Below are positions 11,167-21,482 of a DNA stretch of 64,000 nucleotides, piece after piece; positions within the stretch are counted from its first letter, which is position 1, and each line of letters begins with the position of its first letter. Origin of the DNA: Emydura subglobosa (taxonomy: Eukaryota > Chordata > Testudines > Chelidae). The DNA lies in assembly GCA_007922225.1 (NCBI GenBank), contig ML680053.1, positions 5,758,164 through 5,822,163 on the forward strand. The letters run 5' to 3'. The notes beneath the pieces were generated by a model, which was given only the letters and a program-made list of their open reading frames with translations, had not been told where the DNA came from and did no database searches. The position numbers and the translations under genes are program-made.

Positions 11167-11559
11167 GGAGCCTCTGGTGGCACTCAGAGGAAGCCAAACA
11201 CTCCCGGGGTGGCTAGGGAAGAGGGACTCAGGCCCACCCAACTCCACTGCATCCCAGCCCAGGGCCCTACCAGTGGCAAAGTGGTTTGGCACTGAGTCAG
11301 CGGGGCTCCAGCTGCAACACGCTGACTGGTTTGGCCACGGACCCAGCCACTCTCTAGTCGGCTGTCCCTGGGCTACTTCCTCCCACCCTGTCCCTGGGTA
11401 CTGCAGCCAGTCATCTCCCTCCGGGTCACTGGGGTAGACGGTGAGCGGGAGTCCTACGAGTCCCTCACCATCAACCGGTGGCAGATCCAGAAATGCCTCA
11501 GGGTCATAAGCGGAGGGCAACTCCTCCAGGTCACAGGATCCCAGGGGGCCCTCCGGCAT
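11164..11559 (-). pseudogene. unrecognised reading frame inside the LTR-like element
   Basis: A 131-codon open frame on the minus strand begins within the GC-rich element, about 300 bp downstream of the TATA box. Its N-terminal half is acidic and leucine-rich (DLEELPSAYDPEAFLDLPPV) and its C-terminal half is serine/proline-rich. I do not recognise a family. It may be a gag-like leader of the element or simply a GC-rich open frame; overlapping frames on both strands are also open, which weakens the case for coding. Confidence 0.3.
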
Positions 11560-11856
11560 ATCAGGCTCAATCTGCTCTTGTGGGTCCCCAACGGCAGACA
11601 GCTTCTCCAGGTCAGGCCAGCCTCAGGGGGTTTCTCCCACCCAGCAGTCTCAGGTAGCTGCTCCCAGCTACTGGGGCCCGGCAGCCCTCTCCAGTCACCT
11701 GGGCCCAGAGGCCTGGGCAGGCTTTGGAGGCTCCAGTCAGTGGGGCAGTTGCACCAAACAGCCACAGGGCCTAGGTCAGGCCTAGACCATCGCTTCCAGG
11801 AAGACACATCTGCCTTCAGCAGCAGCAGCTTCCCTCTGACTGTGCTGCTGGGCCGG

Positions 11857-11865
11857 CCTTTTATA
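11857..11865 (-). promoter_or_regulatory. TATA box of the LTR-like element
   Basis: TATAAAAGG on the minus strand lies in GC-rich surroundings (GGAAG before, CCGGCC after), which is the usual context for a pol II core promoter in an LTR. A start about 25-30 bases downstream would fall near 11830. Confidence 0.5.
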
Positions 11866-11949
11866 CTTCCCTTCCCTGCCCTGGCTCCACCCCTCTGCTT
11901 CCAGGTTGTTTGGCCTGCACGGCCTGGTTCTGTCCAGTAGGGGGATCAT

Positions 11950-11992
11950 GACCCTTCCTTGGGCCCAGGCTCTGAGGAAGGCCACAGCGCCT
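11950..11992. repeat. 43-bp direct repeat, right copy
   Basis: Partner of 10542-10584, with two differences. On the minus strand it lies upstream of the TATA box. Confidence 0.9.
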
Positions 11993-12009
11993 TGCTACAT
12001 CATCATTTA

Positions 12010-12515
12010 TCATTTTTGATTTATCTAAGGTTCTTATATGCCCTTACTGCTATAATACTGGAGCATCCTGCAGTCTTTAACGTAGTGATCCTCACATCAT
12101 CTCTGGGAGGTCAGGAAGTGCTACTATACCCAGGGGGAACTGAGGCACAGAGAGACTGCAGGCTTGTCTTCCTGCACAATGCGACCATGGTGCAGCTGCA
12201 CTGCTGTAGCACTTGAGTGAAGATGCTACTACACCAATGGGAGAGCTTCTCCCGTCGGCCTAGTTAATCCACCTCCGTGAGAGGCAGCAGCTATACTGAC
12301 GGGAGAAGTTCTCCCACTGACATAGCACTGTCTACATGGGGGGTTACGCTGGTATAATGGCATCGGATTTCCACACCCCTGAGTGATGTAGTTATACCAA
12401 TATAGGTCTGTAGTATGGACCTGGCCTAGGTGAAGAACAAGAAGTCTGTGGTGGAGCAGGGCACTGAACCCAACCTGCCCAGTCTCAAGTTAGTGCTTTC
12501 ACCACTGACCTTCCT
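12010..12515 (-). mobile_element. MIR-type SINE split by a MITE
   Basis: The antisense MIR begins with TTATATGCCCTTACTGCTAT and reaches GAACTGAGGCACAGAGAGAC at 12159. It resumes at 12428 with GGTGAAGAACAAGAAGTC, GTGGAGCAGGGCACTGAACC and GCTTTCACCACTGACC. The intervening 268 bp is a separate MITE, so the SINE is the older insertion. Confidence 0.75.
12160..12428. mobile_element. MITE inserted in a MIR
   Basis: The ends AGGCTTGTCTTCCTGCACAA and TAGTATGGACCTGGCCT are imperfect inverted repeats. The body contains GGGAGAGCTTCTCCCGTCGG and its inverted counterpart GACGGGAGAAGTTCTCCC, as well as CCACACCCCTGAGTGATGTA. This matches the family at 2889 and 57965. No transposase is encoded. Confidence 0.75.
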
Positions 12516-13184
12516 TCCTCTCCTTTATTTTCTACTTTAAGACCCATTGCTTGTCTGCAAGGCCCTGGAAGTGGTGGTGTTGGTTGCTCTGAGCATGGGC
12601 ACAGCCATGGCTGAGTACCTAGGGAGGACAGGAAATGTTGGCTGACCTGAACAGATGGGGGAGAAGGGGTGCAGTAGCAGCTCAGGTAAACAGTCCAAGG
12701 ATACAGAAATGCAGTTCCCCTTCCCAGGCTGTCAGAAAGCTGGCTGAGATCACTGTGGGCATGGTAAGAGCTGAACGACTGTTGGTTTTGTTTTTCCCTA
12801 GATGGTCCCAGTTTTTCAGCAATCTGTCTTGCGAATTTGGAGCCATAATGCAGCACGCTTCGATGTCCCATTTTATATTCATTCTCCTCAGCCCCCAGGG
12901 AAAGCAGTTGCAGCTGTGCTTCTAGGCAGAGGTGTGTGAGCGTACTAGGGAGGCCCTACCTACCACTCCACCACGCACCAACAGGCCAGAGTGGAGTCAG
13001 GAGGGGCAGGACTAGCCCAGGGGGCGAGGTGAGGGGTGGGGTGAGTGTAGGCAATGGGGAGTGACAGGTGTCCCTTTTTCATTTTGATACTCTGGTCACT
13101 ATAACGTGGAAGCTTCCAGGCTTGGCTACAGGAGTGCTGAGGCCTAGACCATAGTGCAAAGTATTAAGTGTTATGGGCATGATC
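12516..13184. other. no recognisable feature
   Basis: No gene or repeat was recognised. Open frames here overlap on both strands and look like chance. Confidence 0.5.
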
Positions 13185-13512
13185 CTGCCCTTTCTTACAC
13201 CAGTGTCAATCAGAAGTAACCCAACTGGAGTCGATGGAGGAGAATCTGGCTCTCTGGGCCTGATTTTCCAAAGAGCTCAGCACGCCTTTAGGAACATAAA
13301 TAAATGGCTTGATCTGCAAAATTGCTCAGCCCATTGGGTGCATGTTGGGTGTTGAGTCCTTTGTAAAATCTGGCTGTAACGGTTGAAGTGGGAGCTGCTG
13401 GGTGCTGGGGGCTTTTTCAAAACCTGGATCTTATATGAGTAGCCGAGTGGAGAGCTGAGTTCTTTTGAAAATACAACTGCAATTATAGGCGCCGAACACT
13501 TGAAAATTTGAC
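13185..13512. repeat. imperfect palindromic dispersed repeat
   Basis: The block begins with TTACACCAGTGTCAATCAGA and GTAACCCAACTGGAGTCGA, followed by GGGCCTGATTTTCCAAAGAG and ends with GAACACTTGAAAATTTGACC. The word pair (GATTTTCnnAnnG ... TGAAAATTTG) is inverted across the block. A related block lies at 22300-22465. It is probably an old MITE-like family. Confidence 0.5.
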
Positions 13513-13694
13513 CCCAAGTCTTTATTTAATATGCTTTTTGGCCTGTATTCTAAATGATTAGGCATAAAGAGTCAGTTCTCAGCTAATGTAAATAGCCATG
13601 GCTCCACTCAAGTTGATTGGACCTGGCTCAAAATACATTATTGTGTCAGAAGAAACAAAATGCTAATACTTATATTCTATATCTTTGAAGCACG

Positions 13695-13808
13695 GTCCAT
13701 CTTTGTGTATTATGTTTATTCAATACCTAGCCCAGTGGGGGGCCTGATCTATGAGAGAAGCTCCTAGGTACGACGGCAATTCAAATAAAAATATTCATAA
13801 CAATAATA
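13695..13808 (+). mobile_element. CORE-SINE 3' end
   Basis: The tail TCAATACCTAGCCCAGTGGG, CTCCTAGGTACGACGG and an AATAATAACA-like AT-rich end match the family's 3' portion. Confidence 0.65.
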
Positions 13809-16504
13809 ACACCACTGAAATGTCAATACATTTTTAAAAAAACCAAACCTCAGTTGAGAAATATGAAGTAATTACATCTGAGAACCAGAAGCTGGCTAGG
13901 GGAAACAGTGTTATCCTTACAGATAAAATCAGTAATAAATGCTATTACATTCTTAAATAAGATCAAACTGAAAATGAACACCAAATGGTGTCACTGAAAG
14001 TTCATGCAAATCTGTAGTCCTGTGAAGCCACTATTTCGTAGCCTGTCTGGTCTGCATGGTTTTGTTTGATGGTTTTGTGAGAACTCCCCCCTTTCTGTAC
14101 TTGGGTTTGTTTCTCATTGAAACCATAAAGCAATGAAAAAAAGTAAACAAATATATATCAAGATCTGGGAAACGAGAGTTAAGTCTGTCCTGGCTTTCAT
14201 CCCACGCTTTAATGAGTTAGGCCCAGGATCGCTAAAGCACGGCTGATATTAAGAGCTTACAGCGATCAGCATGAAAACAAAAAACAATCAACCAAACAAA
14301 TGAAAAAAATGGAGGAAATCAACTGGTAAATAAGACATCTTGAGAAAGAAAAGCCACCCTAAATTGTTAGATTAAAAAATATCTACATCATATTTAAAAA
14401 ATCTACACACACACACACACGGTCTTGGGCAGGAATGTCAAATGGGCACAGAGGCTCAAATCCCACCCACTGTAGATGGATCTTACTCGCCTCTGACAGG
14501 TACCTGAGAAGTGAGTCTCTTTATTATACTTTAAGCAAGCAACACTTTTAGAGTTGGTCATATTGCCTCTGAATTTGAATTGCGTCTGCACTGACTTCAG
14601 TGCAGTCACTCCTGATTCACACCAGTTTGAGATCAGAATCGGGCCCTATCTAATCATCATCTATTACAGACCACCAGGGACTTCTCGTGTGATTCTCAGG
14701 GCAGCTCTGTCATACAGTGTCCTACTTCCAGCTGGACTGTATGTGCTGCTGGCAGGTGCCAGGGGTTGGGTTGCTGTGTGCGATTCCCCCTGCTGGATCT
14801 GAGCGGGGAAGGAGCAGCCAGATGGAGCAGGCCCTGGCAGCAGAAAGAGCAAGCGGATCCAGAGGGGAACAAAAGGTGAGGGCTCCAGTACTGGCCCCAG
14901 CCAACTCTAGCTATCCCTCAGCTTCCCCTTGCCATATATCTCAGCTTGACCCTTGATCCCAGCTGGCTTCCCAGACACCTTCCAGCTCTTTCACCACCCT
15001 CAAACACTGGAGGACCCAGCAGCCCCCACCTGCCTACTCAGCAACCCCGGCGCCTTCCCCAGACACAGCTGCCAGGTTTTGTGTAGCTTCATGTCCTACT
15101 GCTGCCACTGCCTGGGGCAAGGCTTGCTGACGCCTGTTTATGCTTATATACAAATTAGCTCATTAAATAATTTGCATTCCCGTTTGACTGCCTGGGGTTC
15201 AGAATGTACAGCTGCTTGATTGTGGCCAAGTGGGATATGAATGCACTGGTGGCAAAGAGCGCTCAAGGGATAAGTACAAAACATCAGAGCTGCTGAACTG
15301 GAGGAGTGGGGAGAGATGGGTTCACAAACAGGGACACTACAGAGGGAGGCAGAAGGCAGTGTCACGATGGGAGGGGGGCCAAGGTGCAATGGGACAGATC
15401 CAGTGCATAAGAACCACGTTCCCATAGTGGTAGAAGAAGCTGATCTTTCCTTAAGCACTGAGGTCAAGGTCACTTCAGGGCTGATGAGACGGGGTGGGAC
15501 AATTTTATTCAGGACAAAGCTCAGCCCTCCCCCCAAACATCTGTAATGTCTGTGTAAATAAAGTGAACTGGACAGAGGTGGGGCTCCAGCAAACATGATC
15601 TGCCACAGCCCCCAAGATTCTCACGATGGGCCTGACTCCGGGGGAGGGGTATATCATCATGATATGCAGACAGCCTCTGGGTTCTAGGGGATCCGTCCTC
15701 ATGGAAAGAAATACAGGGGAATTGGATTGTGAGTTTTATACTAGTTGAATGATTCCCAAAGAGCCTCTCGCTCTGTGCTTTGTACAGACAATGCTGCTTT
15801 TCCAGTTCGGTTGCTAAATGTCTATCAGCTGTTTTAGCTTCAAAAGGCTAGTGTGGTTTTGGTTGTTTGATCTTAGACTGATAGTGTCTGCCTCTCTCCT
15901 TTTCCCATGGTCAGTAAATAGTCTTAAACATTCCTTAAGATAATGGGGCTGAGCTGACATGCAAAAAGCTTGTGAGAAGAAAAGCCAATGCAAAGCTCAG
16001 CAATAATGGATTTAAAAAAAATGTTTTTCAGATCGTTGCACCTGTCCTAGGTGGATGAAGGCTGGGCAGAACTGAAATACAGGTGAATGCAGCTTCCCAA
16101 CCTTGGTTAGTGGAACTGCCATTACAAAACAATATCGGTAACTGATTTTTTAAATGAACAAAGCTCTCAGACTTCAGGGTTGTTTTTTTTTTTTTTTTGC
16201 CAATTAAAACAAACATAATTACATAGAAAATCTGTGCTGACCTTAAACATAGCAGCTGGGAATTTGGCCAATAAGGCCAGTATTTCACCCCATGGGTCCA
16301 ATTCTCACCATCACCAAATTTATATTCAGAGGAGGGCAGGGTGAGAAAGGTGTCTCTCAGCCACTTTTCTGCCTTCCCCACCCAATTCTGGGCCATCTGG
16401 GCAAAATGGTCCCTGATGTAACTAACTCCCAACATCCCTGAGGCCTTGTGAGCATGAAGAAGAAGGATTTGAGGATTGGTTGGGTCTTCTTTAAATGTGG
16501 AGCA
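13809..16504. other. no recognisable gene; short simple repeats
   Basis: The long stretch holds an (AC)8 tract at 14405-14420, a palindrome-motif copy at 14587-14645 and a T16 run at 16183-16198. I recognise no gene. The 14650-15600 block is GC-richer, with overlapping open frames on both strands and no family resemblance. Confidence 0.45.
14405..14420. repeat. (AC)8 microsatellite
   Basis: Eight pure AC units following a short ATCT lead-in. Confidence 0.95.
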
Positions 16505-16509
16505 TAAGT

Positions 16510-17037
16510 TTCATGGAATCATAGGGTTAAAAGGGACCGCAAGGGTCATCTAGTCTAACCCTCTGCCAAGATACAGGATTTGTTGTGTCTGTGCTATCCA
16601 AGACAGATGACTATCTAGCCTCCTTTTGAAAACATCCAGTGAAGAAGCTTCCACAACCTCCCTAGGCTGTCTGTTTCACTGTCCTATTGTGCTTACGGTT
16701 AGAAAGTTTTTAATGAGATTTAATCTAAATCTGCTATGCTGTAGTTTGAACCCATTGCCTCTTGTCCTGCCCTGTGTGGCAAAAGAGAACACCTTTTCTC
16801 CATCTTTTTTGTGGCAGCCTTTCAAGTATCTGAAGACTGCTCTCATGTCCCCTCCAAATCTCCCCTTTTCCAAACTAAACATACCCAGTTCCTTCAGCCT
16901 TTGCTCAGATGGTTTGCATTCCATCCCTTTGATTGATTATCTTTGTTGCTCGCCTCTGGATCCTTTCCAGTTTCTCTACATCCTTTCTATACATTGGTGA
17001 CCAGAACTGGACACAATACTTCAGCTGAGGCATAACC
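16510..17037 (-). mobile_element. CR1 LINE 3' end
   Basis: The minus strand encodes the C-terminal part of CR1 ORF2: PQLKYCVQFWSPMYRKDVEK, LERIQRRATKIINQ, then after frameshifts MFSLEKGRFGGDMRAVFRYL, KGCHKKDGEKVFSF and RFRLNLIKNFLTV. It ends at the left with the typical CR1 3' region (ACCCTTGCGGTCCCTTTTAA on the minus strand). CR1 copies are usually 5'-truncated like this one. Stops and frameshifts show it is dead. Confidence 0.9.
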
Positions 17038-17044
17038 AGTGCTG

Positions 17045-17215
17045 CTGGGCTAAAGACCCTCAGAGCTATACAGTCCGGAGCTTTCATACTCTGACGAAGT
17101 GGGTTGCAGCCCACGAAAGTTTATGCCTGCAGAAATTTAATGTGTTAGTTTTTAAAGTGCTACAGGACTCTCGTTGTTTTTGCTGTATGCAGACTAACAC
17201 GGCTACTCCTCTGGA
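17045..17215 (+). mobile_element. Penelope-like tail with hammerhead-like core
   Basis: It contains CTGACGAAGTGGGTTGCAGC, CCCACGAAAGTTTATGCC, TTAATGTGTTAGTTTTTAAA, GTGCTACAGGACTCTCGTTG and the end word GCAGACTAACACGGCTACTC. This is a widespread reptile repeat tail; I attribute it to Penelope-like elements because their ends carry hammerhead motifs. It lies between the CR1 and the start of the next LINE. Confidence 0.6.
17091..17128 (+). ncRNA. hammerhead ribozyme-like core (fossil)
   Basis: CTGACGA (17091-17097) fits the core CTGANGA. After one extra A (17098) comes a stem II of GTGGG with CCCAC (17099-17103, 17110-17114), extendable by a T-G pair around a TGCA loop, then GAAA (17115-17118) and a possible two-pair stem III closed on TTAT (17119-17126). 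An extra A at this place is known from a natural viroid hammerhead. The base after stem III is C where U16.1 is expected, so activity is probably lost. Confidence 0.45.
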
Positions 17216-19490
17216 ACTCCTGGTAGGGTCACCTTTGATGACCAGGTCTGAGATGAAGCTCCCGACTAAACACGGTCCAAACCCCACAAGACCCCAATGA
17301 TGGATTGGGTGCGTAAGATGACCTTTTAGAACTCCGTGGCTCTGAAGGCAGATGAGGGCTGCAGCAGGAGGGAGGCCCCTGGTTGTCTTGGATCTCTTTG
17401 ACACTTGGTCTGGGTTTTCTTCTTGTCAAGCTTTGTGTGGTTACCGCTTGTGCACTGGTTTCTCCATGTTAAAAGATTTCTTATACAGGCCTCTGAGAAA
17501 GGGCTCAGACCAACATAAAGACCTGCGGTGATGGACAAGTGGTGAAGACAGGAGCAGTGATCTCTGGTAGTCTTCAGTCATGAATTTGCACGCAGGCAGC
17601 AGCCGTGTGATGGTCGTCTTGTGCTTGGCTGAGACAGAAGTGCATTTTGGCAGCTCCGACTAAACAGGCCTTTTTAGGGTCCCTCTGTTCACTCCAAATG
17701 GGGCGTGGGCTAGAAAAGATGTCCCAAACATAGGCTGTCTCACACTCCTCCAACTGGATGACTGCATCCATTGGGATCACTCAACTTTGTGGACGAAAGA
17801 AGGGATACAAGACAATGAATTTCACCACATGGAACTTCCGCACATTTATGGACTCTCAGAACATTGAATGCCCAGGAAGAAGAACTGCCATAATTGCCAG
17901 AGAGCTGGCAAGGCTCAACATTGACATTGCAGCCCTTAGTGAGACCTGCCGGGACGATGAGGGCCAATTAAAAGAGGATGGAGGTGGCTATATCTTCTTT
18001 TTGGAAGGAAAGCCACCTGAAGTGAAATACATCCACAGTATTGATTTTGCCATCAAAAATAAGATCACCAGTGGGAATCAAAAAGCTCAGTAATTACCAA
18101 TATGCCATGGTCATCAGTGCATATGCCCCAACACTTGGTGTTGAGAAAGACAACAAAGAGCAGCTTTACAGTGCTCTCAATGCAGTCCTCACAGCCACAC
18201 CTAAGGAAGACAAACTCATCCTCTTTGGAGATTTCAATGCCAGAGTTGGACGGGATTCTCAACAGACGAAGGAGGGGTGGGAAATGTAAACCCAATAGTA
18301 TTCTCCTCCTCAGCAATGTGCGGAGCGTGATTTGCTCATCACAAATACCATCTTCAGCCAGGGCAACAAATTTAAGACCACCTGGAAACATCCTTGGTCC
18401 AAACACTGGCACCTCTTCAACTATGTAACAGTCAGAGCCTGAGATCGGGCTCCGTATAATGACGTCCGTATAACATGACCCAGGAGAGGACAGATCATCA
18501 ATTAGTAAGATCAATCATACCTACAGCTCACTCCACCACACCGCAAATACGCAAGACTAAGCAAAAATTGTACAACCTCACAGCACTTCAAAACCAGGGC
18601 AGTTAAGAGACTTTCCAGCAATACCTGTCTGAGAAACTCTCTAACTTGCCTGATAACATCACTGACATTCAAAAGCACTGGGATGAATTTAAAAATACCA
18701 TTCACAGTGCATGTGCTGAAACCCTAGGATATTCCACTCACTGCCACCAAGTCTGGTTTGATGGAAATAATGAGGAAATCCTAGCGTTAATTCAACAGAA
18801 AAGAAATGCATTCTGTAACTGGCAAAATGACTCCTCTAACCAACGAAAACATGAGGCCTATCACCTGCTCAAAGCAGAAGTCCAACGAAGGTCATGCAAC
18901 ACTGAAAACAAGTGGCAAGAGAAGGCCTTCGAGATCCAGGGTTTCGTAGATCAGGATGACATGAGAAGCTTCTTTTAAGCAACAAATGTTATATATGGGC
19001 CAAGTTCCAAAGGCCCATCTTCCTTATGTTCCCAGGATGGCTCCACCCTCCTTAAGGACAATGCAACCATTAAACAATGCTGGAAGGAGCATTTTCAGAG
19101 CCTACTAAACTGCAAAACTGTGGTCTCTAAAGACACCATCGAGTTTATTCCACAATGTTCAGCAATGGAACACCTTGCTGATTCCCTCATTTTCTGAAGA
19201 AGTCTGACGTGCCATCACCCAGACAAAAAAATCACAAGGCACCTGGCCCAGATGGCATCCCAGCTGAGGTTTTTAAAACTGGGGAAACAATGCTCCAGTG
19301 CAAACTGCACTAACTCTTTGACAATATCTGGACCTGTGAAGACACTCCACCTGACCTTAAGAACGCCAACATTGTTACAATATTCAAGAGAGTGGACAAA
19401 TCTTTGTGCGAGAACTACAGAGGTATTGCCCTCCTCTCCATCGCAGGGAATATCTTCCAGAGATTGCATTAGCCAGTCTCAGAGAGAAGA
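17216..19490 (+). mobile_element. APE-type LINE, 5' part with endonuclease, 3'-truncated
   Basis: A leader of about 540 bp (17216-17757) precedes an apurinic-endonuclease-like frame: TTWNFRTFMD (about 17824-17852), ARLNIDIAALSET (17910-17945), VISAYAPTLGV (18112-18142, next frame) and LILFGDFNARVGRD (18217-18255). After more frameshifts come WHLFNYVTV (18405-18432), TDHQLV near 18490, VWFDGNNEEIL (18750-18783) and the first reverse transcriptase motifs PDGIPAEVFKTGE (19250-19290) and NYRGIALLSIAGNIF (19410-19456). Homology stops near 19490, before the catalytic motifs. It belongs to an RTE/RTE-X-like group (craniofacial development protein 2-like) by recognition; a phylogeny would be needed to fix the clade. 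Confidence 0.8.
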
Positions 19491-19787
19491 TACGTATATA
19501 CAATAACACATTCACAACTGCATTTTTAATACAGTGGACCCCAAAGATGTTAAACATAATTCAAATAAAGTTCATTCAGGATATTGCAGAATATTGTCAA
19601 TTTGTCACAAGATGTAACTTAATAGGAACTCCCCAAACATAGATATTTCTGTGATTTGCTGAATGTCCCATGCAAAATTTCAAACCCTCTATTAAAGTTA
19701 AACCCTTTTCCCACCTGAGTAATTCCACCTCCTTGTCTCCTTTCCCCATCTCCCTCATGTCCAGATCCCTGGATCAAACAACACCAT

Positions 19788-20140
19788 TGAAGTTCATAGA
19801 TTATAAAGCCAGGAGGGACTGCTGTGACATCTAAACTGACCTCTTGTACAACACAGGCCATAGAACTTCTCTGAAATAATTCCTGGTTGAACCAGAACAG
19901 ATATTTTAGAAAAACATCCAATCTTGACTTAAAAATTTCCAGTGATGGAAAATCCACCATGACCCTTGTAAAGTTGTTCCAATAATTAATTACCCTCACA
20001 TTTAAAAATGTATGCCTTATTTCCAGTCTGAATTTGTTTAGCTTCCACTTCCAGCCATGGGACCTTGTCTGCTATATTAAAGAGCCCATTATCAAACATT
20101 TGTTCCCCATGTAGGTCTATAGACTGCATGTGATGAAGCA
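19788..20140 (-). mobile_element. CR1 LINE 3' end
   Basis: The minus strand encodes MRVINYWNNFTRVMVDFPSL and EIFKSRLDVFLKYLF, the last part of CR1 ORF2. The 3' untranslated end lies at the left, reading CAGTCCCTCCTGGCTTTATA on the minus strand. It resembles the older element at 45358 and is truncated at its 5' end near 20140. Confidence 0.9.
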
Positions 20141-20395
20141 GATCAGCCCTTTTTGAGTAATACAGCTGAATAATGGCAATAAGGTTATTCCATTCCTCTC
20201 TCCTCCATCACTGACTAAACCTAAAGAATTTGGCCCAGAGCTCTGTATAAATTTGGCAGCTTATATCAGTGGAGATCTGGCCCTTCAAGGTATGACTTTC
20301 CACATCACAAAACTTACATTATTCACCTCTCCTCCCCCAATTTTTTTACAATTCTGTTTAAAAAGTAATAATTAAATCCCCCATAATCCTGTCCC
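20141..20395. other. no recognisable feature
   Basis: AT-rich DNA without a nameable feature. Confidence 0.5.
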
Positions 20396-20800
20396 AGTAT
20401 TACCAACCCCAACCATTCAAAGTAATGAGTCAGGCTCCCCAAAGTCATGAGTTAGCTTAAAATTACACTTGGGGTTTTTTTTATTTGCCTTCTGGCTTCC
20501 GAGCTTTTAGGGTTCATGTTTTCAAATTTTCTCTGCAACCAGGAGAGTTAGAAACTTACTTTAAAAAGAAAATGAAATGTGTGCAGGCGGATCAGACTAG
20601 CTGATCATCACGATCCCTTCTGGACTTAAAATCTACGAATCTTTCCTGATATAACAACATGCCTCCAGGAGCTGGGGCTTTAAGAACACCACAGGGCAGA
20701 CCCTCAGCTGTTGCAAATGAAACAATGGCAGCTTATACCCACTGAGAATCTGCAAGACTAATATTGCAAGACTCATGATCAAAATTGCAAAAGTTGCCGT
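20396..20800 (+). repeat. dispersed TIR-type repeat, copy A, split by a CR1 tail
   Basis: It contains TGAGTCAGGCTCCCCAAAGT, TTTTTATTTGCCTTCTGGCT, GGTTCATGTTTTCAAATTTT, AACCAGGAGAGTTAGAAACT and, after an interruption, CCAGGAGCTGGGGCTTTAAG. The same word order is present at 37080-37375 and inverted at 34985-35200. The interruption at 20583-20645 is a short CR1 3' end. The family looks like an old DNA transposon derivative. Confidence 0.7.
20583..20645 (+). mobile_element. CR1 3' end, extremely 5'-truncated
   Basis: GATCAGACTAGCTGATCATC, ACGATCCCTTCTGGACTTAA and AATCTACGAATC form the last 60 or so bases of a CR1 element. It interrupts the surrounding repeat, so it is the younger insertion. Confidence 0.75.
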
Positions 20801-21239
20801 GTTGCGGCTCTGTTTACTGAGACTGGCAATTCTTGGAGCTAGTTAACTAGAGATAATCCCCAAACACAACCCCAGCTCCAAACACCCACAAAACTCTGGA
20901 GAAATTGGAATCCAGACCTGAGCATAGCACTTGGAGCCTATTTCTCTCTTCACCCAAAAAGATAGATGGTCAAGTTGGGTTCCCTTGCAGGAGTACTCTT
21001 TGCTTCCAGTTCGGGTCATAGAAATAAATTGGGGTGGGAAGATACTGATGCAAGGGGCAGAGCAGCAAAAATATCGATAGTCTCCACAGAATATCAGAGT
21101 GCTGGACTGTGCATTGCCGAGATTATAAACAGGATGTTTCTCCTGCCCAAACCCCTTCAAGTGAATTCCTCTCCAGAACCCAAAGGAAATTTACATCAAA
21201 GAGATGCTGAAAGATTAGAAAGGCTCTGAGGAGTGAAAA
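20801..21239. other. no recognisable feature
   Basis: No gene or repeat was recognised. Confidence 0.5.
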
Positions 21240-21482
21240 CGCTCTTATTCCTTTCCGTAATGCCTACTAAACCCTTGATAACGGCGAGGCTGTTGATGTG
21301 CTGAGACCATTGCCTATCATGCTAACACAATATTATCTCCTTGTTTCCTTTTACTCCCCCATTTGTCTATATCCACCTGTTCTCTCTTGTAGATTGCAAG
21401 GGAACAGGGAATGTCACTTTGCTCTGTGTTGGTTCAGCACAGCTCCTAGGAACTCTGATATTATAAATAAATAATAATGATA
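21240..21482 (+). repeat. MIR-related dispersed repeat
   Basis: The order of words (TTGATAACGGCGAGGCTGTT, CATGCTAACACAATATTATC, GTCTATATCCACCTGTTCTC, AGATTGCAAGGGAACAGGGA, TCAGCACAGCTCCTAGGAAC, AATAAATAATAATGATAAT) is the inverse of the repeat at 29265-29580. Its 3' end coincides with the CORE-SINE tail. Confidence 0.55.

Larger units (their letters stand above)
10510..11995 (-). mobile_element. GC-rich LTR-like element with internal minisatellite
   Basis: A GC-rich block stands out sharply from its AT-richer flanks. It is bounded by 43-bp direct repeats (10542-10584 and 11950-11992; 41 of 43 bases equal), contains a minus-strand TATAAAAGG box at 11857-11865, and has a proline-, leucine- and acid-rich minus-strand reading frame of 131 codons (11164-11559). 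At its far end is a degenerate tandem array of about 43-bp units. The layout (promoter, short leader, tandem array, repeated end) suggests part of an LTR retrotransposon or a long tandem unit. No protease, reverse transcriptase or integrase is visible, and the class is uncertain. Confidence 0.55.
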
